Source: Candidatus Hadersleviella danica (GTDB lineage: Bacteria > Chloroflexota > Anaerolineae > Promineifilales > Promineifilaceae). From it: a stretch of DNA of 16,592 nt. Under the pieces are notes generated by a model. That model had not been told where the DNA came from. It was given only the letters and a program-made list of their open reading frames with translations, and searched no databases. The DNA lies in the NCBI GenBank assembly GCA_016711405.1, contig JADJSZ010000101.1:1-16592 (forward strand). Reading direction: 5' to 3'. Of this stretch, positions 9,110 through 14,348 are shown piece by piece. A program made the position numbers and the translations under genes. Position 1 is the first letter of the stretch; the number at the start of each line of letters is the position of its first letter.

Positions 9110-9142
9110 AGGTGACGGGCACTTTGGAAGTGCCCGTCACCT
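9110..9142. terminator. Perfect 15-base-pair hairpin without an adjacent T tract
   Basis: AGGTGACGGGCACTT (9110-9124) and its exact complement (9128-9142) enclose a 3-base loop. It lies in the 67-base gap between head accessory and connector genes. No T run follows directly; TTTTT at 9156-9160 is 13 bases away. It could be an imperfect terminator, an mRNA stabiliser that protects the abundant capsid transcript, or a dispersed palindromic repeat. Confidence 0.55.
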
Positions 9143-9160
9143 GAGGGGATTGGTGTTTTT

Positions 9161-9745
9161 ATGGCCGCGAAGGGGTATTGCACGACGACGAATGTGGCGG
9201 ATTTTCTGGGCGTGGCTTTCACGGCTGGGCAGATTGCGCAGTGTGGGTCGTTGATTGAGGCGGCCGAGGTGGCGTTTGATGGGGAGACTAACAGGGCGTG
9301 GTTGACGGGGGCGATTGCGGCCGAGACGCATTGGTGGCCACGGGGGCAGGTGTTTTTGAATTATCCGCCTGTGGCGACGCTGGGGACGGTGACGGCACGG
9401 CCGCGCACGATGACGGGGCTGACGGATGAGACGCTGGTGGCGGATGATGATTATGAGGTGGTTGATTTGGCGACGGGGCAGATTGCCATTGCTGAGCCGT
9501 TTTTGTATGACCGGGTGAAGGTGAGCTATACGCCTGTGGCGACGGTGCCTGCGGATATTCGGCAGGCGATTGTGGAGTGGGTGGCGGCGCAGATGTTGCC
9601 GAGTTTGAACCCGAGCACTTACGGGGTGGAGCGGATTACTCTGCCCGATTATGGGGTGCAATTTAGCCGAGCGGTGACGCAGGGGGTGATGCCGCCGAGT
9701 GTGAAGGCGGTGGCGGAGCGGTATCGGTTTGTGGAGGGGTTTTAA
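9161..9745 (+). CDS. Head-tail connector (adaptor), HK97 gp6-like
   Basis: The 194 residues match the layout of neck adaptor proteins that form a ring under the portal. The N-terminus (CTTTNVADFLGVAFTAGQIA) is followed by helix SLIEAAEVAFDGETNRAW, a central beta region with YEVVDLATGQIAIAEP and VKVSYTPVAT, and then a helix PADIRQAIVEWVAAQMLPSL. The late position between capsid and tail genes agrees. The start is ATG 9161, with GAGGGG about 12 bases upstream, a poor spacing. The family call rests on pattern and order rather than a strong motif. Confidence 0.65.
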   Translation: MAAKGYCTTTNVADFLGVAFTAGQIAQCGSLIEAAEVAFDGETNRAWLTGAIAAETHWWPRGQVFLNYPPVATLGTVTARPRTMTGLTDETLVADDDYEVVDLATGQIAIAEPFLYDRVKVSYTPVATVPADIRQAIVEWVAAQMLPSLNPSTYGVERITLPDYGVQFSRAVTQGVMPPSVKAVAERYRFVEGF

Positions 9746-9748
9746 GCC

Positions 9749-10060
9749 ATGTTTGGTTTGAATGCGACGGCCGTTGTTTATACGCCGAATGGCACCACGG
9801 GGGCTTATACGGTGGTGGCGAAGGCGGCGTTGGTTTGCAGGTTGGCCAATGTGCGCCAAGAGGGGAAGGGGGCGGCCGAGGAGCGGGATGTGGTGGCGCA
9901 GAATCGGCGGCTGTTGTGGGATGAGGCGTATGTGATGCCGAGTAATGCGCAGATTGAGGTGGGGGGGGTGCGCTGGAATGTGGTGCCGAATAGTTATGCG
10001 GCGATGACGGGGCTGGGGAGTGAGGTGGCGTATCGGCGGTGTGATTTGGCGGTGGTTTAG
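9749..10060 (+). CDS. Head closure (stopper) protein, probable
   Basis: A 103-residue, mostly beta protein starts 3 bases after the connector stop. It contains AAEERDVVAQNRRLLWDEAY, then IEVGGVRWNVVPNSYAAM, in the style of small head-tail joining or stopper proteins (HK97 gp7 or SPP1 gp16 type) that plug the connector after packaging. Size and gene order agree with that role. I see no decisive motif, so the assignment is mainly positional. Confidence 0.55.
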   Translation: MFGLNATAVVYTPNGTTGAYTVVAKAALVCRLANVRQEGKGAAEERDVVAQNRRLLWDEAYVMPSNAQIEVGGVRWNVVPNSYAAMTGLGSEVAYRRCDLAVV

Positions 10061-10062
10061 AA

Positions 10063-10097
10063 GAGAGAGGAGAGAAGAGGGAAGAGAGAGGAGAGAA
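10063..10097. repeat. Purine heptamer repeat, GAGAGAG and GAGAGAA type, 5 units
   Basis: Five consecutive 7-base units run GAGAGAG, GAGAGAA, GAGGGAA, GAGAGAG, GAGAGAA. They fill the whole spacer between two neck genes and end one base before the ATG at 10099. The run is all purine and itself supplies Shine-Dalgarno-like GGAG sequence. Confidence 0.9.
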
Positions 10098-10098
10098 G

Positions 10099-10491
10099 AT
10101 GCAGATTAATTTGGTGGGTATGGAGGATGTGGAGAAGCAGATGGCGCGGATTGAGCGGGGGTTGGAGGCGATGAAGAATACGGAGGGGATTGTGTATAGC
10201 AAGTTGCCTTATGCGTTTGGGGTGCACGAGGGACACCACAGGGGGGGGAAGCTGGCGCGGCGGGCGGGTGGCTCTTTTTATATTCGGCAGGCGGTGGATG
10301 AGGTGCTGGCGCGGGGGGATGCTGATTTGACGGAGGGATTGAAGAAGGTGACGGCGCCGGGGGCGTGGGTGATGCGGCGGCTGGGGCTTTGGGCGCGGCG
10401 ACGGGCGCGGCAGTTGGCTCCGAGGGGTGGGGCGAAAGCGGCGAGTTATCGGTTGTGGCGGAGTGTGAAGCATGAGGTGAGGAAGAAATAA
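10099..10491 (+). CDS. Neck or minor tail protein, HK97 gp10-like, probable
   Basis: The 130-residue, strongly basic product (about 20 Arg and Lys in its second half) contains YAFGVHEGHHRGGKLARRAG, GSFYIRQAVDEVLARGDADL and a final basic helix ending YRLWRSVKHEVRKK. The phrase resembling Y-x-x-x-V-H-E-G with later R-Q-A is typical of gp10-like tail-completion proteins, which join head closure to the tail. The purine repeat just upstream provides the ribosome binding site. The stop codon TAA is embedded in the next heptamer repeat. Confidence 0.6.
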   Translation: MQINLVGMEDVEKQMARIERGLEAMKNTEGIVYSKLPYAFGVHEGHHRGGKLARRAGGSFYIRQAVDEVLARGDADLTEGLKKVTAPGAWVMRRLGLWARRRARQLAPRGGAKAASYRLWRSVKHEVRKK

Positions 10492-10524
10492 TTAGTAATT
10501 AATAATTAGTAATTAGTAATTGGT
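10490..10524. repeat. Heptamer tandem repeat, AATTAGT type, 5 units
   Basis: Five units run AATTAGT, AATTAAT, AATTAGT, AATTAGT, AATTGGT, overlapping the stop codon of the upstream gene and ending 5 bases before the next ATG. It is very AT-rich, in sharp contrast to the G-rich genes on either side. Confidence 0.93.
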
Positions 10525-10529
10525 GATTT

Positions 10530-10958
10530 ATGGATAGCGGCGCGATTGCGGCACAGATTAAAACGATTTTGGAGGGGCTGACGGGCATGGGCACGGTGAC
10601 GATTGGTGCGCCTGAGGCGATTCCGACGACGGTGGGGGCGTATGTGACGCTGGGGAGCCAGACGACGGAGCGGGAGGCGCAGGCGGTTTTTCGGCGGACG
10701 ACGCGGTTTTTTGTGCTTTTTGCTTACCGGGTGGATGGGGCGGAGGCGACGGCCGAGACGGTGTTGATGGGGCTGGTGGATGCGTTTGTGGGGGCGATTT
10801 ATGCGGATTTGACGTTGGGGGGGACGGCGTTGGTGGCGGCCGTGGATAGTAGCGCGGCCGATAACCCTGATTATCAGATGCGGGCGGGGAAGGAGTTTCG
10901 GGAGTATCCCGTGATTGTGGCGGCGGATGAGCGGGGCGCGTATGTGGTGAACCCCTAG
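10530..10958 (+). CDS. Tail terminator or tail completion protein, probable
   Basis: The 142-residue protein starts with a helix IAAQIKTILEGLTGMGTVTI. A beta core follows with TTVGAYVTLGSQTTEREAQA and RTTRFFVLFAYRVDGAEATA, a helix ETVLMGLVDAFVGAIYADL, and a final strand YPVIVAADERGAY. This is the organisation of tail terminator proteins of the lambda gpU/HK97 type, which cap the tail tube once the tape measure length is reached. The position just upstream of the tail tube gene fits. No single diagnostic motif is visible. Confidence 0.55.
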   Translation: MDSGAIAAQIKTILEGLTGMGTVTIGAPEAIPTTVGAYVTLGSQTTEREAQAVFRRTTRFFVLFAYRVDGAEATAETVLMGLVDAFVGAIYADLTLGGTALVAAVDSSAADNPDYQMRAGKEFREYPVIVAADERGAYVVNP

Positions 10959-10986
10959 ATTTTGGATTGGGGATTTTGGATTTTGG
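10959..10986. repeat. Heptamer tandem repeat, ATTTTGG/ATTGGGG, 4 units
   Basis: The units run ATTTTGG, ATTGGGG, ATTTTGG, ATTTTGG, starting immediately after the TAG of the terminator gene. The same order of units, with one base changed, recurs at 13264-13291, so these two copies look like one dispersed element. Confidence 0.92.
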
Positions 10987-11011
10987 ATTGTCCGCTGGCG
11001 GACATATAGGC

Positions 11012-11032
11012 AATGAGTAATGAGTAATTGGC
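11012..11032. repeat. Heptamer repeat, AATGAGT x2 plus a degenerate unit
   Basis: AATGAGT occurs twice and is followed by AATTGGC, in the spacer before the helix-hairpin-helix gene. The array is short but keeps the 7-base period seen in other spacers. Confidence 0.75.
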
Positions 11033-11049
11033 GGGGGCGGTGGTGGTTT

Positions 11050-11418
11050 ATGAGTGCGATAACGAAGAGCGGTGGGTTGAAGTATGTGGGGCGGGGGGAG
11101 TTTTTGATGGGTGTGCCTGCGCGGGATTTGACGGTGGAGGAGTTGTTGGCGATGAGTGCGGAGGAGCGGGTGCGGGTGGATCGGTGTGGGTTGTGGGTGG
11201 GGGAGTTGCCCGAGGTTTTGCCCCAGCCGCTGGCTGGTTCTTCTTTGGAGGGGATTGAGGGGATTGGGGCGGAGATTCGGGGGGCGTTGGCGGCCGTGGG
11301 GATTGAGACGGCCGAGCAGCTGCGGAATGCGGATGACCGCGCTTTGTTGGCGATTAGCGGGATTGGGGTGAAGCGGTTGGCGGAGATTCGGGCGGCCGTG
11401 GGAGGGGGGACGGGGTGA
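11050..11418 (+). CDS. Phage protein with C-terminal helix-hairpin-helix domain
   Basis: I prefer ATG 11050 (122 residues) over 11020, because the extra N-terminus (NWRGRWWF) overlaps the heptamer spacer. Residues 10-35 (LKYVGRGEFLMGVPARDLTV) resemble a short conserved segment of small phage proteins of unknown role found in head-tail regions. Residues 66-117 hold a pair of helix-hairpin-helix units, each with a GIG turn (IEGIGAEI and ISGIGVKRL), a fold that usually contacts the DNA backbone without sequence specificity. The gene lies between tail terminator and tail tube genes. Whether it binds packaged DNA at the neck, or only uses the fold for protein contacts, cannot be told. Confidence 0.7.
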   Translation: MSAITKSGGLKYVGRGEFLMGVPARDLTVEELLAMSAEERVRVDRCGLWVGELPEVLPQPLAGSSLEGIEGIGAEIRGALAAVGIETAEQLRNADDRALLAISGIGVKRLAEIRAAVGGGTG

Positions 11419-11425
11419 TTCGTGA

Positions 11426-11446
11426 TTGTTGGTTGTTGGTTAGTGG
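11426..11446. repeat. Heptamer repeat, TTGTTGG x2 plus TTAGTGG
   Basis: Two TTGTTGG units and one TTAGTGG unit lie in the spacer between the helix-hairpin-helix gene and the tail tube gene. The last unit is the one repeated at 12447-12460. Confidence 0.75.
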
Positions 11447-11469
11447 GGGAGATGGATAGAGGTGCAATT

Positions 11470-12450
11470 ATGGCTGGTGAATTGTGGAGAAGTACGTTTC
11501 AGTTTGGGAAGGAGACGACGGCGGGAACGCCTGTGGCGGCGACGCGGAAGATGTATTTTACGGCCGACAGTAAGTTGGCGCGGACTCGTGACCCTCGGGC
11601 GCATCGTTTTCAGGTGGCGCGGCGCACGAATCAGTTGGCGCATACGTTGGGGCCTGAGATGGTGACGGGGACGTTGAAACAGCCGCTTTCGGCGAATGAG
11701 GCGATTGAGCTGTTGTTGGCGACGTTGGCGGGGGGTGTGACCCCCACGGGGGCGGGAACCACAAAACTGTGGACTTTCGCGCCGGGTAACACGCTCGACC
11801 CGTTGACGGTGGAGTGGGATGACGGGGCGCGGCCGTGGCAGGCGACGGGGGTGTATGGCTCTTCGCTGAAGATTAGCGGCAGTGTGAAGGATATGACCAT
11901 GCTGGAGGTGGGGGTGATGGGGCTGGGCATGGTGCAAAATGCGCTGACGGGGTCGTTGACGGATCGTGTGCCGACTTTCATCGAGGGGTGGGAGACGGTG
12001 TTGTATGTGGATGCTTTTGGGGGGACGGCGGGGACGACGGCCGTGAATGCGGCGTTGGTGAATTGGAGTGTGGAGCTGAATAACAAAATGGAGCACGAGC
12101 ACTTCGCCCAGAACGACGTAAATGCGGGGGTGATTACGCTGGGCGAGGTGGAGTGCAAGGCCAAGCTGACGATTCGCGCCGACCCGAGCTTTGCGCTGAC
12201 GGAGTATGGGAATTGGGACGCGGGGACGAAGCGGCTGGTGCAGTTGAAGTTTGGCAACAATGTGGTGGTGGATGGGGCGGATAAGGAGTTTGTGAAGGTG
12301 AATCTCCCCGGCGCGTGGAGTGCTGTGGATTTGGGGGGGAGTAACCAGAACAGCCGCATGTATGAGCTCAGCCTTGACTATGTTTACGATGTGACGAATG
12401 GGTATGGGTTGCAGATTATTGCCCAGAATGCGCGGGCCACGGCTTATTAG
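11470..12450 (+). CDS. Major tail tube protein
   Basis: The 326-residue protein polymerises as rings to form the tail tube. I choose ATG 11470 because AGAGGTG lies about 6 bases upstream and the sequence from MAGELWRSTFQFGKETTAGT onward is typical of tail tube proteins (an opening strand, then K-E-x-T-x-G-T-P). The interior is rich in beta strands: KLWTFAPGNTLDPLTVEWDD, YGSSLKISGSVKDMTMLEV, and a late half with LVNWSVELNNKMEHEHFAQN and VECKAKLTIRADPS. The frame is open to 11422, but that part lies in the heptamer spacer. No sheath gene follows, so the tail is non-contractile. Confidence 0.85.
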   Translation: MAGELWRSTFQFGKETTAGTPVAATRKMYFTADSKLARTRDPRAHRFQVARRTNQLAHTLGPEMVTGTLKQPLSANEAIELLLATLAGGVTPTGAGTTKLWTFAPGNTLDPLTVEWDDGARPWQATGVYGSSLKISGSVKDMTMLEVGVMGLGMVQNALTGSLTDRVPTFIEGWETVLYVDAFGGTAGTTAVNAALVNWSVELNNKMEHEHFAQNDVNAGVITLGEVECKAKLTIRADPSFALTEYGNWDAGTKRLVQLKFGNNVVVDGADKEFVKVNLPGAWSAVDLGGSNQNSRMYELSLDYVYDVTNGYGLQIIAQNARATAY

Positions 12451-12467
12451 TGGTTAGTGGTTTGTAG
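12447..12467. repeat. Heptamer repeat, TTAGTGG x2 plus TTTGTAG
   Basis: TTAGTGG occurs twice from 12447, overlapping the stop codon of the tail tube gene, and TTTGTAG follows and leads into the double-hairpin element. Confidence 0.75.
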
Positions 12468-12521
12468 GGGCAGGCCTTGTGCCTGCCCGAGGAGTTGGGC
12501 AACCACAAGGGTTGCCCCTAC
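12464..12521. repeat. 58-base inverted-repeat element with two internal hairpins
   Basis: The ends GTAGGGGCA (12464-12472) and TGCCCCTAC (12513-12521) are exact inverse complements. Inside are two hairpins: GGGCAGGC with GCCTGCCC (12468-12488) and GGGCAACC with GGTTGCCC (12497-12517). There is no T tract. The form is that of a small palindromic dispersed repeat (REP or MITE-like), as seen in Chloroflexota and cyanobacteria. It splits the tail tube gene from the chaperone gene and shows that the open frame upstream of 12554 is not coding. Confidence 0.8.
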
Positions 12522-12553
12522 GTTTGGCAATGTGTTGGATTAAGGAGTTTTTT

Positions 12554-12994
12554 ATGGCTACAAAAAAAGTGCCTCAGTTGCAAAGACGGGTGGTGACGGT
12601 GTCGTTGCCGCAGGAATATGATGGGTTTGAGTTTGATTTGTGGGTGAATGCGCCGACGAAGAGTTGGGAGGCGTTGCAGGCGCGGCCTGTGGGGGATGAG
12701 GAGATTGCGGCGGAGTTGGCTCCTGTGCTGTTGGATGAGGCGACGGAGGAGGAGGTGCAGGGGGCGCGGGCGGCCGTGGTGGCGCGGAATGAGGCGCATA
12801 TCCAAAAGGCGTTGCGGTCGCTGATTATTGCCCACAATGGCTGGCTGAATTTTGATGGGGAGCCGTTCCCTGACGCGCAGGATGATTTGTTTTATGAGGA
12901 GATTCCGACGGAGCTGATGGTGTGTATGTTGGCGGCGGCGCAAGAGGCGCAAAAAAAGCTGGGTCGCTCGATGATGAAGACGCGGCGGAGATAG
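12554..12994 (+). CDS. Tail assembly chaperone, short form (gpG-like)
   Basis: The 146-residue product starts at ATG 12554 with GGAG 6 bases upstream in TAAGGAGTTTTTT. It is an acidic, helical protein (VGDEEIAAELAPVLLDEATE) with FDLWVNAPTKSWEALQARP near the front. It sits directly between tail tube and tape measure genes, the fixed position of the G/GT chaperones that coat the tape measure protein. Near its end the message carries C AAA AAA AG, read as CAA AAA AAG. This is the -1 slippery heptamer A AAA AAG at 12952-12958. Ribosomes that do not slip finish at TAG 12992-12994 with a basic tail. Confidence 0.85.
   Translation: MATKKVPQLQRRVVTVSLPQEYDGFEFDLWVNAPTKSWEALQARPVGDEEIAAELAPVLLDEATEEEVQGARAAVVARNEAHIQKALRSLIIAHNGWLNFDGEPFPDAQDDLFYEEIPTELMVCMLAAAQEAQKKLGRSMMKTRRR
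12952..12958 (+). promoter_or_regulatory. Programmed -1 ribosomal frameshift site, A AAA AAG
   Basis: The heptamer has the X XXY YYZ form, with zero-frame codons AAA (12953-12955) and AAG (12956-12958). A AAA AAG is one of the most efficient bacterial slip sites. The shift joins the G frame to an open downstream T frame of the expected size. The ratio of products is usually a few percent fusion, but it cannot be deduced here. Confidence 0.85.
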
Positions 12995-13173
12995 CGGTCT
13001 TTTTGAGGGCGAGCAATAAGGCGGGGCTGGATGTGCCGTGGGTGTGGACGAGGCACCAGTTGGCGCGGTTGTGGGGGTGTTTTCCGTGGGAGGTGGATGA
13101 GGCTCCGTATGATGAGGTGCTGAGGGCGTTGGAGATTGCGAATTTGGAGGGGGAGAATGCGCAGAAGGGTTGA
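12958..13173 (+). CDS. Tail assembly chaperone T domain, made as gpGT by -1 frameshift
   Basis: After slipping at 12952-12958, the -1 frame reads AGSLDDEDAAEIAVFLRASN and on to the stop at 13171. It adds 71 residues to the first 135 of the short form, giving a 206-residue fusion. The T part has a helical region with VPWVWTRHQLARLWGCFPWE and YDEVLRALEIANLEGENAQ. Domains with a W-x-x-x-E-V-D-x-A-P-Y-D-E pattern are common in such extensions. It has no ribosome binding site of its own. An ATG at 12922 in this frame lies inside the G gene, without a plausible ribosome binding site. By analogy with lambda, the T domain recruits tail tube subunits while the G domain holds the tape measure. Confidence 0.82.
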   Translation, partial: AGSLDDEDAAEIAVFLRASNKAGLDVPWVWTRHQLARLWGCFPWEVDEAPYDEVLRALEIANLEGENAQKG

Positions 13174-13176
13174 GTG

Positions 13177-13203
13177 GGGCGGGCTTGTAGCCCGCCCTTT
13201 TTT
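13177..13203 (+). terminator. Rho-independent terminator
   Basis: A 9-base-pair stem, GGGCGGGCT (13177-13185) with AGCCCGCCC (13189-13197), has a 3-base loop and is followed by six T residues (13198-13203). It starts 3 bases after the chaperone stop codon. It would reduce or end transcription before the tape measure gene, so either read-through is required or the tape measure has its own promoter in the following spacer. I could not identify one. Confidence 0.85.
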
Positions 13204-13228
13204 GTTGATGGGGGGCGGGTTTTTGACA

Positions 13229-13264
13229 CGGAAAAGGCGGAAGGGGCGGAAAATGCGGAAAGGG
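13229..13264. repeat. Nonamer repeat, CGGAAAAGG type, 4 units
   Basis: Four imperfect 9-base units run CGGAAAAGG, CGGAAGGGG, CGGAAAATG, CGGAAAGGG, directly joined to the heptamer array that follows. Two similar units occur at 6215-6233. It is the only array here with a 9-base rather than 7-base period. Confidence 0.8.
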
Positions 13265-13291
13265 TTTTGGATTGGGGATTTTGGATTTTGG
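13264..13291. repeat. Heptamer tandem repeat, GTTTTGG/ATTGGGG/ATTTTGG, 4 units
   Basis: The units run GTTTTGG, ATTGGGG, ATTTTGG, ATTTTGG. This is the same unit order as at 10959-10986, so it is probably a second copy of one element. It lies in the spacer between the chaperone terminator and the tape measure start. Confidence 0.9.
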
Positions 13292-13321
13292 ATGGGGGGG
13301 ATTGGGTGAGGTGGTGGTGTT

Positions 13322-13900
13322 ATGGCTGATTTGAATATTGCGATAAAGATTGCGGCGCAAGACCAAGCGAGTGGGGTGTTGGGGCGGATTGGGGGAGCGT
13401 TGAAGGGGTTGACGGGTGAGACGGGGTTGGCGGGGCGTGGGTTTGGGGGGTTGCAGACGGCCGTTTCGGGGCTGATGGGGGGGATGACGTTGTTGTTGGG
13501 GGGGTTGGTGGCGGTGGGGGGGGCGGCGTTTGGGATGGCCAACGATGTGCAGGCGGCGACGGCGTTGGTGCAGGGGCAGTTGGGGTTGGGGGCGGAGGAG
13601 GCGGAGGCTTACGGGGATGTCATCAAGGATGTGTATGGGGCGAATTTTGGGGAGAGTGTGGCGGCCGTGGGCACGGCCGTGGGGGAGGTTTCGCTTCAGT
13701 TGGCGCGGTTGGGGGAGGTGAGTACGGATGTGGTGGAGGGGGCGACGGTTAATGCGTTTAGGCTGGCGGATGCTTATGGGGTGGGGGTGACGGAGAGTAC
13801 GAGCGCGGCCGTGGCCTTGATGGATGAGTTTGGGTTGAGCCAACAGCAGGCGTTTGATTTTCTGACGACTGGGCTTTCAGCGGGGGATGAATTCGAGTGA
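13322..13900 (+). CDS. Tape measure protein, N-terminal segment before a frameshift
   Basis: This is the first 192 residues of the tape measure protein, which sets tail length and later leaves with the DNA. It opens with LNIAIKIAAQDQASGVLGRI, typical of tape measures, then a hydrophobic stretch LMGGMTLLLGGLVAVGGAAF (about residues 54-75). The helical TMP domain follows with VQAATALVQGQLGLGAEEAE and AFRLADAYGVGVTESTSAAV. The frame ends in DEFE and TGA at 13898-13900. A single extra G in the run at 13881-13885 explains the break, since removing one base gives LSAG-MNSSDDFLDSIGEYG in the next frame, which is the normal continuation. Confidence 0.85.
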   Translation: MADLNIAIKIAAQDQASGVLGRIGGALKGLTGETGLAGRGFGGLQTAVSGLMGGMTLLLGGLVAVGGAAFGMANDVQAATALVQGQLGLGAEEAEAYGDVIKDVYGANFGESVAAVGTAVGEVSLQLARLGEVSTDVVEGATVNAFRLADAYGVGVTESTSAAVALMDEFGLSQQQAFDFLTTGLSAGDEFE

Positions 13901-14348
13901 TGATTTCTTGGATTCGATTGGGGAGTATGGGCCGCAGTTTGCGGGGCTGGGGTTTGATGCGGCGGAGTTCTTTTCGGTGATGGAGACGGGGATGGCCAGC
14001 GGGGTTTTGGGGACTGATAAAATCGCCGACAGCGTGAAGGAGTGGGGCATTATTATGACGACCGAAGCGGGGCGGGCTTCTTCGGCGTTGGATGTGTTGG
14101 GGATGGATTATGATGCCATCGCGGCGGCCGTGGGAAGTGGGGACGCGGTGTGGGCTGATTATTTTGATGAGATTGTGGGGGGGTTGCAGGCCATCGAAGA
14201 CCCTGTTTTGCAACAGCAGACGGCGATTGCGTTGTTTGGGACGATGGCGGAGGACATGGGGGCGGGGTTCCTCGAGGGGCTGGATATGATGGCGACGGGG
14301 TTGGGGGAGATGGAGGGGGCGACGGCGATCGCTGGACACGCAATATAA
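13887..14348 (+). CDS. Tape measure protein, second segment between two frameshifts
   Basis: Residues MNSSDDFLDSIGEYGPQFAG, AAEFFSVMETGMASGVLGTD and ADYFDEIVGGLQAIEDP, followed by IALFGTMAEDMGAG, are the well-conserved middle of a phage tape measure domain and continue the preceding segment in the +1 frame. Family logic is lost at GATAIAGHAI and a TAA follows (14346-14348). The expected continuation LDTQYNTLGSALEGFKRQGL appears one frame later from 14332. A GCGATCGC palindrome (14325-14332) lies exactly at the break. No ribosome binding site supports separate translation. Confidence 0.82.
   Translation: MNSSDDFLDSIGEYGPQFAGLGFDAAEFFSVMETGMASGVLGTDKIADSVKEWGIIMTTEAGRASSALDVLGMDYDAIAAAVGSGDAVWADYFDEIVGGLQAIEDPVLQQQTAIALFGTMAEDMGAGFLEGLDMMATGLGEMEGATAIAGHAI

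Noticed and set aside
14325..14332. A GCGATCGC (HIP1) site as evidence of a cyanobacterial host
   Set aside because: I noticed only this one copy, and it coincides with a frameshift that may be a sequence error. One site is not a signature.
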